The notes: generated by a model not told the origin, from the sequence alone. A stretch of 64,000 nt of DNA from Haloplanus sp. HW8-1 (GCF_023703795.1 NZ_CP098519.1:1-64000), one strand, 5' to 3'; shown: positions 55,509 through 63,399, numbered from the stretch's first letter. A program made the numbers and translations.

Positions 55509-55550
55509 TTAACCAACATCCTGCGAGCACCGTCGATGTTCGTTGGTTAA
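55509..55550. repeat. TTAACCAA inverted repeat, second copy
   Basis: TTAACCAA (55509-55516) and TTGGTTAA (55543-55550) lie 20 nt after a stop codon, matching the repeat at 42855-42895. Inner bases also pair partly (ACATC with GATGT). Confidence 0.5.
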
Positions 55551-55627
55551 GACTAGGATCTCCTGCAAGTCCGACGCCAGTCTCGATGGGGAGTCTTTCC
55601 GCGCCGGCGAGCGGTGAGGCGCTTCCG

Positions 55628-55816
55628 ATGGAGCAAGAGTTCAAACAGGGCTACCGGATGCATCGTATACTCAGCAATCTCAACCGACTCGACGTCGACC
55701 GATTGGACGATGCGGATCGAGAGCGAGTCGAGACCGCGAGAAATCTCCTGGAAGAGGTGAGCCTTCTCACGCGGCCGGGCGACGGAGCCGGGGCGGACGC
55801 CCACGCAGACTCCTAA
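55628..55816 (+). CDS. Small helical protein
   Basis: This 62-aa acidic/helical protein (YRMHRILSNLNRLDVDRLDD, then VETARNLLEEVSLLTRP) starts at ATG 55628. It precedes the hairpin-led DUF genes. No family is recognised, but the even amphipathic pattern supports a real gene. Confidence 0.5.
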   Translation: MEQEFKQGYRMHRILSNLNRLDVDRLDDADRERVETARNLLEEVSLLTRPGDGAGADAHADS

Positions 55817-55863
55817 ATGGCGTCGTCGGCCACACCTCGGGAGGCACCTCTCGCGTCGGTTTA

Positions 55864-55890
55864 TCGCCCCCGACAGGGGTGCGGGGGCGA
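55864..55890 (+). promoter_or_regulatory. Leader hairpin
   Basis: TCGCCCCCG (55864-55872) pairs perfectly with CGGGGGCGA (55882-55890); the 9-nt loop is ACAGGGGTG. The next ATG follows 17 nt later. Confidence 0.7.
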
Positions 55891-55907
55891 CCCCGTGAAG
55901 TCCAGAC

Positions 55908-56288
55908 ATGGCGACACTGCAAGCTGCGACGACGTCGACCGGCGCGATCGTATCGGATCCACAGGCAGTCCGCGAGCTCTGTGAGAGCTACTGCTTCGGG
56001 ACGCTCGACTGGGAGGTAACCGAAGACGGAGAGCTCACCATCTGGGGATACGACGACTTCGAGGTGTACGAGGCGCGGGAGAACGGCCTCCCGGACTACG
56101 AGGGCGGGATCGTGACCCACGAGTTCTTGCGAGAACTCGCCAACCACCTCGAAGCGGACGAGGAACTCGATATTCAGACGGCAGGATTCACCAAGTGCCG
56201 CTTCCCCGTGCTGGCGAAGCGGTACGTCGTTCGCGACGGCCAAGTCCTCCACGCGGACCTCAGTTCCCCCGTCCCGATCGACGAGTAG
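55908..56288 (+). CDS. Haloarchaeal DUF protein with hairpin leader
   Basis: This 126-aa acidic alpha/beta protein (AVRELCESYCFGTLDWEVTE, LTIWGYDDFEVYEARENGLP, THEFLRELANHLEADEELDI) ends in a beta-rich part (YVVRDGQVLHADL). I recognise the general haloarchaeal plasmid type but no function. A perfect 9-bp hairpin lies just upstream of the start. Confidence 0.7.
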   Translation: MATLQAATTSTGAIVSDPQAVRELCESYCFGTLDWEVTEDGELTIWGYDDFEVYEARENGLPDYEGGIVTHEFLRELANHLEADEELDIQTAGFTKCRFPVLAKRYVVRDGQVLHADLSSPVPIDE

Positions 56289-56299
56289 CGTTGTTCGTC

Positions 56300-56318
56300 C
56301 CCCGAGAGGGGTGCGGGG
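56300..56318 (+). promoter_or_regulatory. Leader hairpin
   Basis: CCCCG (56300-56304) and CGGGG (56314-56318) enclose the loop AGAGGGGTG, nearly the loop of the hairpin at 55864. The following ATG is at 56356. Confidence 0.6.
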
Positions 56319-56355
56319 CGATCCAGTCGCGGTCGCCCCGTGAGGTGATTGCTCG

Positions 56356-57018
56356 ATGGGACACCGCGCGCTCGTTGCGTACGAACGCACAGACGGACAG
56401 TACACGCTCCACTACAGCCATTGGGGCGCAGCGAACCTCAAGCTCACGCACCGAATTTCGGCTGAATCGCCGTTCGGTGGCGACGACACCGACTCCAAGT
56501 GGGCGAAACAGCTCCTCGCAGAGCTTGCCGATGGCCTCGAGGCAGAAGCCGTCGACGGCGACCTCGCCGGCGAGGATCGACCGTCGACGGTTGTCGAACC
56601 GAAGCCCCGCGCCACCGGGCTCACCCTCGACGAGATCGTCGCTGACCATCTCGACTACCTCCACCATGAGGCGTTCTTCGTGGTGTCGACGACGTTCGAG
56701 GTGACCGCCTATCGGACGCTGTGGTTCGGGCTCCAGTACGACTCGGAGACGGTCGAACAGGGAGAGTCGGTCGGGAACGGGGCGCTCGCGACGGTGCGCT
56801 GGTACGACGGCGAGCCGGTGGGCGACGGCCACCTACATGGACAGTTCGCGGCCCTCAAAGACGTCGTTGGCGATATGCTCGACAAGGGCGTCTTCACGCC
56901 GTCGACGGCGAGACAGTACCTGAAACGGAAGCTGGCCGAGCGAGTCGGAGACCGACAGGAGCTGCTCATTCCGACCGGAGAATCACCCTTCGAGAAGGCG
57001 AGCTTGAACCACTCCTAG
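56356..57018 (+). CDS. DUF6735-like haloarchaeal protein
   Basis: This 220-aa protein has an N-terminus, MGHRALVAYERTDGQYTLHY then SHWGAANLKLTHRI, that fits a family common on haloarchaeal plasmids (DUF6735, from memory). The middle (LDEIVADHLDYLHHEAFFVV) and the end (FTPSTARQYLKRKLAERVG) are helical. The function is unknown. It has a hairpin leader. Confidence 0.75.
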   Translation: MGHRALVAYERTDGQYTLHYSHWGAANLKLTHRISAESPFGGDDTDSKWAKQLLAELADGLEAEAVDGDLAGEDRPSTVVEPKPRATGLTLDEIVADHLDYLHHEAFFVVSTTFEVTAYRTLWFGLQYDSETVEQGESVGNGALATVRWYDGEPVGDGHLHGQFAALKDVVGDMLDKGVFTPSTARQYLKRKLAERVGDRQELLIPTGESPFEKASLNHS

Positions 57019-57091
57019 TTCGATCTGCTTCGTGGCAGCTGCTGTTTTTCAGGGTCGGAATGGGTGAGCCCCGCCGTAGGCTCATGATTCG

Positions 57092-57508
57092 ATGACATCA
57101 GAGGACGACCCGTTTCACGACTGCGAGTTGGATCCCGAGACGATCCTCGGGACACACACCTTCGAAGACGTCCTGTTCACCGACGAGACGGAAACCCCGG
57201 TGAACGTGCTGACCGGCGTATCACCGGCACATTCGCGAACGACAGTCGAGGAAGCGAAGGAGTTCGCTGCGAGTATCGACACGGAGACGCCCCAGATCGC
57301 GCTCCCCGCATCCGTCGAGTCGCAGGTCGAAACACAGAGCAAGCCCTACACGGCGGCCGCGTTCTTCCACTTCAAGGCGACAGGCTCGCTCGAACGGCAC
57401 CGCGCCTACCACGCCGCCTACGAGGCGGACGCGTTCGCGGTCGACTTCGAGGCAGATTACGCGTCGGGCGACCTGACCATCACTGTCGAACGAGCGGACG
57501 AATCCTGA
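57092..57508 (+). CDS. Small acidic DUF protein
   Basis: This is a 138-aa protein with no recognised motif (FEDVLFTDETETPVNVLTGV, YTAAAFFHFKATGSLERHRA). The region before it (57040-57091) has only a weak stem, GAGCC/GGCTC, instead of the strong hairpins of its neighbours. Its composition matches the surrounding plasmid genes. Confidence 0.65.
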   Translation: MTSEDDPFHDCELDPETILGTHTFEDVLFTDETETPVNVLTGVSPAHSRTTVEEAKEFAASIDTETPQIALPASVESQVETQSKPYTAAAFFHFKATGSLERHRAYHAAYEADAFAVDFEADYASGDLTITVERADES

Positions 57509-57538
57509 GAATCCGCCGTCACGAGGAGAGTTTTTCGA

Positions 57539-57561
57539 GCGCCGGCGATGGGTGCCGGCGC
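57539..57561 (+). promoter_or_regulatory. Leader hairpin, 23 bp identical to that at 59630
   Basis: GCGCCGGC (57539-57546) pairs perfectly with GCCGGCGC (57554-57561) around GATGGGT. The whole 23-bp element recurs exactly at 59630-59652. A T5 run lies just before it. Confidence 0.7.
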
Positions 57562-57612
57562 AGCTGGAGCGAGCAACGATTCCCGGTGCGTCGGCGTTTC
57601 GAGGTGTTCGAG

Positions 57613-58104
57613 ATGCATATGGTGATTTACGCCCTCGTAGAGGCATCGACGCACGACGACGCCCTGGCCACCGGAAAGTCGGTGTTCGACCGCCTGGTCG
57701 GCGCTGACCCACACGCCGGCGCCGTCTTCGACTACTACGTCACGTTCGATGAGGAGGACACGTCCGTTGCGGGGAAGGCGCGATGGGGAGAGTTGCCGAC
57801 TGCAGCCCCCGTCGACTCTGATGACGGCGAAGACCTGCTCGAGCGTGGTTGGGAGGCGACGAAGGAGGAATTCGAGCGGAATCTCGACCGGGTGAAGGAG
57901 GCCATCGACGAGCTCTCAGACGAGGAGATCATGCGCGACGAGGACCTCGCCCGGCACGCCTTCCACCAGGTCGGTGCGTACGATGGCCCGACAATCTTCC
58001 TGTACACCGAACACGGAACCGGCATTCGTCACCGTGGACAGCTGGATCGACTCCTCGAGGAGAGTGAAGAGCTCTGGATCGTGCCCGCTGACGTCCACTT
58101 CTAA
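57613..58104 (+). CDS. Haloarchaeal plasmid protein of unknown function
   Basis: This 163-aa protein starts at ATG 57613 (MHMVIYALVEAS). The in-frame GTG at 57586 would leave a 24-nt gap after the hairpin, like its neighbours, so the start is not certain. An alpha/beta N-terminus (ALVEASTHDDALATGKSVFD) is followed by a helical segment (EATKEEFERNLDRVKEAIDE) and beta strands (GPTIFLYTEHGTGIRH, ELWIVPADVHF). The last part resembles the ends of other DUF proteins here. No known catalytic motif. Confidence 0.7.
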   Translation: MHMVIYALVEASTHDDALATGKSVFDRLVGADPHAGAVFDYYVTFDEEDTSVAGKARWGELPTAAPVDSDDGEDLLERGWEATKEEFERNLDRVKEAIDELSDEEIMRDEDLARHAFHQVGAYDGPTIFLYTEHGTGIRHRGQLDRLLEESEELWIVPADVHF

Positions 58105-58107
58105 CCA

Positions 58108-58473
58108 ATGCCTCGCATCACCAACTGGCGACGCCAGAGCCGCTCGCCGACGCTTGCGTATCGGAACACCGAGACCGGTGCGCGAGCCGTCCTGCATCGA
58201 GCCCCGGACTCCTACCGGTACAAATGGCGTGGGGCAATCCTCGTCGACGGCTATCCGGTGTGGTCGCGGGGGTACGAGACGAAGGACGCGACGTCGTTCC
58301 GTGACGAACTCCGGGAGCGGCCGGCTCCGGACCTCAGCTGCCCGGAGTGTCCGAACAACGACGTTCGCGTCGGCGAGAAGGCAGCAGACGGGGCGAAAGT
58401 CCAGCGGTGGTACGACTGCCCCGACTGTGGATACGAAGCCCCCTCACGCATCGTCTACGGCCCCGAACGGTGA
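58108..58473 (+). CDS. Zinc-ribbon protein (DUF7568-like)
   Basis: This is a 121-aa protein with a zinc ribbon near the C-terminus (CPECPNNDVRVGEKA then RWYDCPDCGYEAPSRIVYG). Its start is 3 nt after the preceding stop, so it is probably co-transcribed and has no hairpin of its own. Relatives are known to me as DUF7568. Nucleic-acid binding is possible. Confidence 0.75.
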   Translation: MPRITNWRRQSRSPTLAYRNTETGARAVLHRAPDSYRYKWRGAILVDGYPVWSRGYETKDATSFRDELRERPAPDLSCPECPNNDVRVGEKAADGAKVQRWYDCPDCGYEAPSRIVYGPER

Positions 58474-58506
58474 GTGAGTGAGTGAGCGCTGGGCGCTGTT
58501 TTTCGG

Positions 58507-58529
58507 CCGGGCACGAGGTGGTGGCCCGG
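58507..58529 (+). promoter_or_regulatory. Leader hairpin with GAGGTGGTG loop
   Basis: CCGGGC (58507-58512) pairs with GCCCGG (58524-58529). The loop contains GAGGTG, the core of a haloarchaeal Shine-Dalgarno. The ATG follows at 58551, and a T5 run precedes the hairpin. Confidence 0.6.
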
Positions 58530-58550
58530 GACGACCGGGTGAGTCAACCA

Positions 58551-58946
58551 ATGACCCTCGAAGTACTTGACCGACACAGCGAGGCACTATTCGAGTTCCT
58601 CTGGTGTCCCGTCTGCGGGCAGGAGGTCTTCACTCACATCCCCTTCGAGGGGGTGTTCTGCAAGAACTGCAACACCCAGGTCGAACTCCAAGAATCCCGC
58701 GAGACACGCGGCTACGAGGAGGCCGTGCTCGCCTGCTTCGATTCTACCACGACCTGGAACCTCCACGTCGACGAGAAACTGCGCCGCGGACTGCCTGATG
58801 GGTCGGCGCGCGTGAAGATCTTCGGCGCACCGGGCGCCTACGAGGTCGACTGGTGGAGTCCGGAGCCAGGTGAGGATTGGGAACCTGTCGAGCGCGGCGA
58901 ATTCGACGACGTCGAGGAACCAAACGAGGTGGCGCACCTAGCGTAG
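58551..58946 (+). CDS. Zinc-ribbon protein (DUF7567-like)
   Basis: This 131-aa protein has the zinc ribbon CPVCGQEVFTHIPFEGVFCK then NCNTQVE near residues 19-43, a helical/beta middle and an acidic end. I started it at ATG 58551 (MTLEVLDRHSEALFEFLW); the upstream extension reads through the hairpin. It matches from memory a conserved haloarchaeal family (DUF7567) that often follows DUF7568, as here. The function is unknown. Confidence 0.78.
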   Translation: MTLEVLDRHSEALFEFLWCPVCGQEVFTHIPFEGVFCKNCNTQVELQESRETRGYEEAVLACFDSTTTWNLHVDEKLRRGLPDGSARVKIFGAPGAYEVDWWSPEPGEDWEPVERGEFDDVEEPNEVAHLA

Positions 58947-59004
58947 AGCTTAGCAAATACGCCAAGCCTGTTTGTTTTTACTCTACCAATTGCACACATC
59001 GTTT

Positions 59005-59598
59005 ATGGTCCAAACCGAAGGCGCTGTAGAACGACTACGGCGAAGAAAATCAATGGAATCGGATCTGCGCGAACAAATTGGTGGTGTACAGTTCTCTTTG
59101 CCCTTATTCACGATCGAACAGGCTCAGGAAATTAGACTACGCCCAGATTACGAAGACCTTCTATTTGACATGTATATGTCCCCTCAGAAGAGTGATCTCG
59201 ATTTCGAACACGACACCCTATCATATCGGATTAAGGATGTAGAAGTGCGTGAACACGGGACGGGGATCAGTTATCGAGTCAAGCGAATATTGGATATGGC
59301 CTCATTTCAAGCAATCGTGAAAATTGACCTCGAATTCGAGGAATCTATCCCCACAATGCAGCTTCACGAGGACCCTCGATTAGAAGATCTTGATCTCTCA
59401 GCGGATTACTATCGGGGCGACTCTGAGATGACACTGTGGATGAAGGAAGTAGAGGACGGAACAGATGCGCTCGCACACCTTGCCCAATTTAATCAGGCGC
59501 TCAGTAGCCAATGGAACGGACCGAAAACGATAGATGAGGCAATTGAAGGAATTGCAAAATGGCAGGCGTTCAATCTTATGCAGGAGAAGAGGCGGTGA
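59005..59598 (+). CDS. Hypothetical protein, lower-GC insertion
   Basis: This 197-aa soluble protein uses ATG 59005 (MVQTEGAVERL). It has a helical N-terminus, a beta-rich middle (VEVREHGTGISYRVKRILDM) and a helical end (LAHLAQFNQALSSQWNGP, AIEGIAKWQAFNLM). The base composition is AT-richer than the flanking DUF genes and there is no hairpin leader, which suggests later acquisition. No family is recognised. Confidence 0.6.
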   Translation: MVQTEGAVERLRRRKSMESDLREQIGGVQFSLPLFTIEQAQEIRLRPDYEDLLFDMYMSPQKSDLDFEHDTLSYRIKDVEVREHGTGISYRVKRILDMASFQAIVKIDLEFEESIPTMQLHEDPRLEDLDLSADYYRGDSEMTLWMKEVEDGTDALAHLAQFNQALSSQWNGPKTIDEAIEGIAKWQAFNLMQEKRR

Positions 59599-59628
59599 CT
59601 GGAGAGAAGGTTTCCTGACGGTTGTTTC

Positions 59629-59653
59629 TGCGCCGGCGATGGGTGCCGGCGCA
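59629..59653 (+). promoter_or_regulatory. Leader hairpin, second copy of the 23-bp element
   Basis: TGCGCCGGC (59629-59637) pairs perfectly with GCCGGCGCA (59645-59653) around GATGGGT. Apart from the outer pair it is identical to 57539-57561. The ATG is 19 nt downstream. Confidence 0.7.
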
Positions 59654-59672
59654 CCCGCGTCGGCGGTGATCG

Positions 59673-60245
59673 ATGTCGACACGAAGTCAACTCCGATTCA
59701 TCCAACGGAGCGAGACCGCAGGCGAACAGTCCGATACCGACCGCATCGCACAAATCTACCGCCACTCGGACGGATATCCCGATAGCGTCCTCCATGACCT
59801 GGACCAGCTGAAGCAGCTGCTTGACGAGACACGAACAGAGCGCGGGGCTGCGTACGCCGCTGCCCAGTTCCTGTTCCTCGACACGCTCTCGACGATGACC
59901 CTCTACGTGGACGAAGGGCGTGACCGGAGCATCCACGCTGACCAACCCTCGGATCTCCTCGACCCGGACAATATGGAGCACCTCAACCAGCCGATGTTTC
60001 TGCTCGGACACGGCGTCGAGAATCCGGCCGACGGCATCCACGGCGACGAAGAGTACCTCTACGTTGTCGAACTCCCGACACGGAATCCGTTCGAGGAGCC
60101 GTCCGAGTGGACCGTCAAAGTGAGTGGTCACTCCGCCTTCCCGCGCTGGGATGGTCCGACCGAGGAAGCCTTCGATCGGGCTAGCTGGCAGTTTGAAGGA
60201 CCGCTCTCGGCCGCCGTCGACGAACTACTAGCTCAACCAAGCTAA
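59673..60245 (+). CDS. Haloarchaeal DUF protein with hairpin leader
   Basis: This 190-aa protein begins SQLRFIQRSETAGE, with DRIAQIYRHSDGYPDSVLHD and LDQLKQLLDETRTERGAAYA following, then a beta-rich part (EYLYVVELPTRNPF, EWTVKVSGHSAFPRW). A conserved-looking alpha/beta domain is likely, but I cannot assign a function. The leader hairpin copies that at 57539. Confidence 0.7.
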   Translation: MSTRSQLRFIQRSETAGEQSDTDRIAQIYRHSDGYPDSVLHDLDQLKQLLDETRTERGAAYAAAQFLFLDTLSTMTLYVDEGRDRSIHADQPSDLLDPDNMEHLNQPMFLLGHGVENPADGIHGDEEYLYVVELPTRNPFEEPSEWTVKVSGHSAFPRWDGPTEEAFDRASWQFEGPLSAAVDELLAQPS

Positions 60246-60332
60246 TCGTTAATTGGACACTCCCAAGGTTCGAGTTCTGAAGAGAAGGAGCACCCAGTAT
60301 AGGATTCTTCGGAACGAATGATTTGCAGATTG

Positions 60333-60674
60333 CTACTGAGAGTTACGAATCCGCCGTCGAGCTCGAGAATCCAATACCTGCTGTGCATAGAGTGAATCCT
60401 CTCGGTCGCTTTCCGCGACCCATTCAAACGCTTGGCGAGAAATTTGTTTCATCAGTAGCTCACCGTTTTCGATTTTCCAGCCAAACGGTTCTTTAGGGTC
60501 TAATCCCCGCTCTCGAAGGATCTCGTCGTCGACACGCAGAGCCATAACGAGGTCGTCCCCGTATTCAGCTGCTTGTTCCGGGCTCAGCACCAAGTTATCG
60601 AGGTATTCATCGCTGTTCGGCTTGGGCGTCATCCACTCGACGGTCCACTCATCTCCGACCTGATTGGAAGGCAT
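60333..60674 (-). CDS. Hypothetical protein
   Basis: This 113-aa acidic protein starts at ATG 60674 (MPSNQVGDEW); the longer frame upstream is not protein-like. Helical segments (SPEQAAEYGDDLVMALRVDD, LMKQISRQAFEWVAESD) end in a basic tail (DSRARRRIRNSQ). It diverges from the small zinc protein at 60818. No family is recognised. Confidence 0.55.
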   Translation of the reverse strand: MPSNQVGDEWTVEWMTPKPNSDEYLDNLVLSPEQAAEYGDDLVMALRVDDEILRERGLDPKEPFGWKIENGELLMKQISRQAFEWVAESDREDSLYAQQVLDSRARRRIRNSQ

Positions 60675-60817
60675 ACCTGTAGAATAGTCGTTGCTCGATA
60701 AAATTGACAGGGGAACAAAGGGTCGTATCAGAACCAGGTGTTTGCGCTCAGAGCAGACCATTGCCAGGACAACAGAGAACAATACCCGTTTTAATCGATA
60801 AGTCCGATTGGTCCAGT

Positions 60818-61003
60818 ATGGATTACGTGGATGAGCCGCCGGAAACAGAAAATCCTGTAATGGTGATTCGGGTAACAGCGAAATGTACCCTCTGCGAAAC
60901 CGCTGAGCGGTGTGACTCACCTGGCGAAGCAAAAGAGTGGGCGAGAGATCATCAACATCCTCGAGACTTTATTGGATACCGTCGGACCTGGGCCGAGCGA
61001 TAA
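60818..61003 (+). CDS. Small zinc-finger-like protein
   Basis: This is a 61-aa protein with CTLCETAERC, then GEAKEWARDHQHPRDFIGY, giving three Cys and two His that could bind zinc. The ATG at 60818 is preferred; the frame is open upstream. It converges with the Mrr-type gene, 20 nt away. Confidence 0.6.
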   Translation: MDYVDEPPETENPVMVIRVTAKCTLCETAERCDSPGEAKEWARDHQHPRDFIGYRRTWAER

Positions 61004-61023
61004 CCAATTCGACACCTCGATAC

Positions 61024-62391
61024 TCAGATTACACCTCCAAGTGCGAGGATGCCAAGCAGTAGTAGAACAGCCGTAATTACTCCTCCACCAGCAGTGAGGA
61101 GCTTATTCTCCATCACCTTCTCGTGGATCGGCATCGCGGCGTACTCCTCGCGGAAGGCCTCGAGATTCTCCTCGTCGTAGAAGTACTTCGTCTTCAATGC
61201 GAACCGTTCCGTCACCGCGCAGCCCGTACAGACCGGTTCGCCTTCCAGCCGCTCCGTTTTGGTGTGGCTGGAGCAGGCGATGGCCCCGCAGTTCGGACAG
61301 TAGGTGTACATCTCGGTGACGCCACTCGTATCACAGTGGACGCACTGATGGATGCCGTCCTCGGCGGTCACTCTCGACGGGCCTGCCGCATAGTACTCGT
61401 AGGGGTAGGTGTACTCCTGGACGTCGGTAGTGTGCCGAACTTCCGGGAGGTACACTGGTTCGATCGACTGGACAGAGATGTCCGAGCGGTTCGGCTCACA
61501 GGTCTTGTTGTACGTGACGTTGTTGTCGCCGGTGTAGGTGACCGTCGTCGTGTGATGCTGCTGGAGGCGCTCGACGGCCCACTCCTTGTACTCCGTTTGC
61601 GTCTGCCCGAACCGCCGCTCCTCGACGTCGTCGAACACCTCTCCGAACTGCTCGGCATCGAGGTCGACCGTCGCGTGGAGATTCTCGGTGACCAGCGTCC
61701 CGACGTCCTCATCGACGACCTGCGGCTGCCCGCGTTCGGCGTGGGCGACGAATCGGGTCCGGTCGTTGATCCGGTGGATGACGCCCACCGACGTCTCGAA
61801 GACGGCGTTCGTGTCCGCGGTGACAGCGACCACCGGGCGGAACGTCACCGATGAGTGTGGGTCTGGCAGGTCGGCAGCCTCGATGTTCTCGATGTCGCGG
61901 AACGCCTCCGTGACCGGCGCGTCGACGTCGGCGGCAGGGTCGTACGGGCGGAGCGTCTCGTCGCAGAGAATCTCGATTCGTCCGTTGTAGAGGTCGAGGC
62001 CGATCTCGTCGGCGATCTCCCGGAGGTCCTCGCCATCGAGCAGCTCGATCGGGTGTGGGTCGTCGTTCTGCTGGAGGCGGTTTGCGTACTCCTGAGCAGG
62101 GTTCGTAAACCGGCCGGTCGTGACGACCATTCCGCGTTTCGGGCCGTCGAAGTCGAACGTCGCGATCGCCGAGTGGAGCTTCTGGACGACCGGCCGCCCG
62201 ACCGTCCCCGTGTGCTTGCACTCGACGATAATCGCACGCCGCGTGCCGTCGACGACCTCCTCCATGATGACGTCGCGACCCTCGTCAGCCGTGCGGTCGG
62301 CCTGGCGGACGTTCTCGTAGCCGAGGTTCCGGAACACGTCCTCCATCACGTCCTCGAACTCGAAGCCAGAGAGATCGTCCAGTACAGCCAT
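61024..62391 (-). CDS. Mrr-type nuclease domain protein with zinc ribbon and C-terminal membrane helix
   Basis: This 455-aa protein starts at ATG 62391 (MAVLDDLSGF). The N-terminal Mrr domain (~1-130) has FEDVMEDVFRNLGYENVRQA, DEGRDVIM (Asp40), IIVECKHTG (Glu57-x-Lys59) and GMVVTTGRFTNPAQEYA. The middle is beta-rich. Zinc ribbons (CVHCDTSGVTEMYTYCPNCG and a second Cys set) follow, and the protein ends in a hydrophobic helix (LLTAGGGVITAVLLLLGILA). A membrane-tethered Mrr-like nuclease is unusual and would fit DNA-entry surveillance; that role is inferred. Confidence 0.8.
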   Translation of the reverse strand: MAVLDDLSGFEFEDVMEDVFRNLGYENVRQADRTADEGRDVIMEEVVDGTRRAIIVECKHTGTVGRPVVQKLHSAIATFDFDGPKRGMVVTTGRFTNPAQEYANRLQQNDDPHPIELLDGEDLREIADEIGLDLYNGRIEILCDETLRPYDPAADVDAPVTEAFRDIENIEAADLPDPHSSVTFRPVVAVTADTNAVFETSVGVIHRINDRTRFVAHAERGQPQVVDEDVGTLVTENLHATVDLDAEQFGEVFDDVEERRFGQTQTEYKEWAVERLQQHHTTTVTYTGDNNVTYNKTCEPNRSDISVQSIEPVYLPEVRHTTDVQEYTYPYEYYAAGPSRVTAEDGIHQCVHCDTSGVTEMYTYCPNCGAIACSSHTKTERLEGEPVCTGCAVTERFALKTKYFYDEENLEAFREEYAAMPIHEKVMENKLLTAGGGVITAVLLLLGILALGGVI

Positions 62392-62462
62392 CCTCAATTA
62401 TGTGGACAGTACGTTGGAACTGCCAAATACGTTGGTGAACGCTACGCCGTCCTGTTTGTTGA

Positions 62463-62485
62463 ACCCCTGAGAGGGGTGCGGGGGT
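62463..62485 (+). promoter_or_regulatory. Leader hairpin
   Basis: ACCCC (62463-62467) can pair with GGGGT at 62473-62477 or at 62481-62485, so two alternative stems are possible around GAGAGGGGTG. The ATG at 62510 follows. Confidence 0.5.
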
Positions 62486-62509
62486 CACCGAACCGCCCGC
62501 GAGCAACGA

Positions 62510-63196
62510 ATGAACGGGAATGTACCTGTAGCAAGTTCGGAATCGGTTCCAGTAGCATCGGCCGCTCAGTCTCACCAAGCCACAGTCGAATACGTCGGCT
62601 TCCGCGTCGACGGCCAAGCCGTCGTGCTGAACCTCTCGGAGCATCGGCGACTCTCCCTCGAGCGCAGTCTGGACCTCGTCAACCACAGTCCGAGCGGGTT
62701 CGAGTGGGGGTACACCGGTAGCGGGCCCGCCCAGCTCGCGTGCGCACTCCTGCTCGACTACTACGACGACGAGCAGTTCGCCCGTGAGCACTACATCGCG
62801 TTCCGGAATCAGGTGGTCTCACAGTTGGAGTGCGACGGTGCAGCGGCGTGCTGGCACCTCACCGGCGAGGAGATCGACACCGCGATGGCGACCCTTACCG
62901 ACGACGTCGTCGCGCTCCCCGACGGTGGACGGCCGTCACCGACGCTCCCCGAGAACTGGCGAACCGTCTCTCGCCCGGACCGGCGGGTCTTCCAGCGCGC
63001 TGATCGCGACCACTACATCGTACTCGGGGATGGGAGCGACGAGTGGCTGGTCGTACTCTGCAGCCAAGGCGACCGGGCATATCCTGCCCCGCTCGTACAT
63101 CGGACGGTTGCCGAAGAGGCTGACGTGGAACGGGTAATCCGGGAACTCGCCGAAGAAAGCAACGGCCTCATCGAGCCCCGGGAGGGGGAGCACTGA
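62510..63196 (+). CDS. DUF6166-like haloarchaeal protein
   Basis: This 228-aa protein contains a DUF6166-type domain (~28-105): YVGFRVDGQAVVLNLSEHRR, FEWGYTGSGPAQLACALLLD, EHYIAFRNQVV. The C-terminal half is alpha/beta with no known motif (DHYIVLGDGSDEWLVVLCSQ). Its stop overlaps the next start by one base. The function of the family is unknown. It has a hairpin leader. Confidence 0.75.
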   Translation: MNGNVPVASSESVPVASAAQSHQATVEYVGFRVDGQAVVLNLSEHRRLSLERSLDLVNHSPSGFEWGYTGSGPAQLACALLLDYYDDEQFAREHYIAFRNQVVSQLECDGAAACWHLTGEEIDTAMATLTDDVVALPDGGRPSPTLPENWRTVSRPDRRVFQRADRDHYIVLGDGSDEWLVVLCSQGDRAYPAPLVHRTVAEEADVERVIRELAEESNGLIEPREGEH

Positions 63197-63321
63197 TGGA
63201 GACACTTCGGCTGGCGCGAGCCACCCACCAGCTCCTCGAACGTGTCGAGGCGCTCGAGAAAATCGGGCGCGAACTGGAGCGATACAACGACCGACAGGAG
63301 CGCACCGACGGAGACACCTGA
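63196..63321 (+). CDS. 41-aa helical microprotein coupled to the DUF6166 gene
   Basis: ATG 63196 shares its first base with the preceding TGA. The product is one amphipathic helix (THQLLERVEALEKIGRELER), too short for most gene callers. The one-base overlap suggests coupled translation and a possible coiled-coil partner of the upstream protein. Confidence 0.5.
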   Translation: METLRLARATHQLLERVEALEKIGRELERYNDRQERTDGDT

Positions 63322-63373
63322 GGATGTGAGGACACGCTCCAGGTCGAGTGGTAGTTCGTGAGACGTTGTTTTT

Positions 63374-63399
63374 GCGCCCGGGAGAGGGGCGCAGGGCGC
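63374..63399 (+). promoter_or_regulatory. Leader hairpin
   Basis: GCGCCC (63374-63379) pairs with GGGCGC (63394-63399) around GGGAGAGGGGCGCA. A T5 run precedes it. A nine-codon ORF starts at 63406, and the main ORF starts at 63451. Confidence 0.55.

Noticed and set aside
61855..62721. 288-aa plus-strand ORF over the Mrr-type gene
   Set aside because: It spans two real genes in the wrong frame, with no family resemblance.
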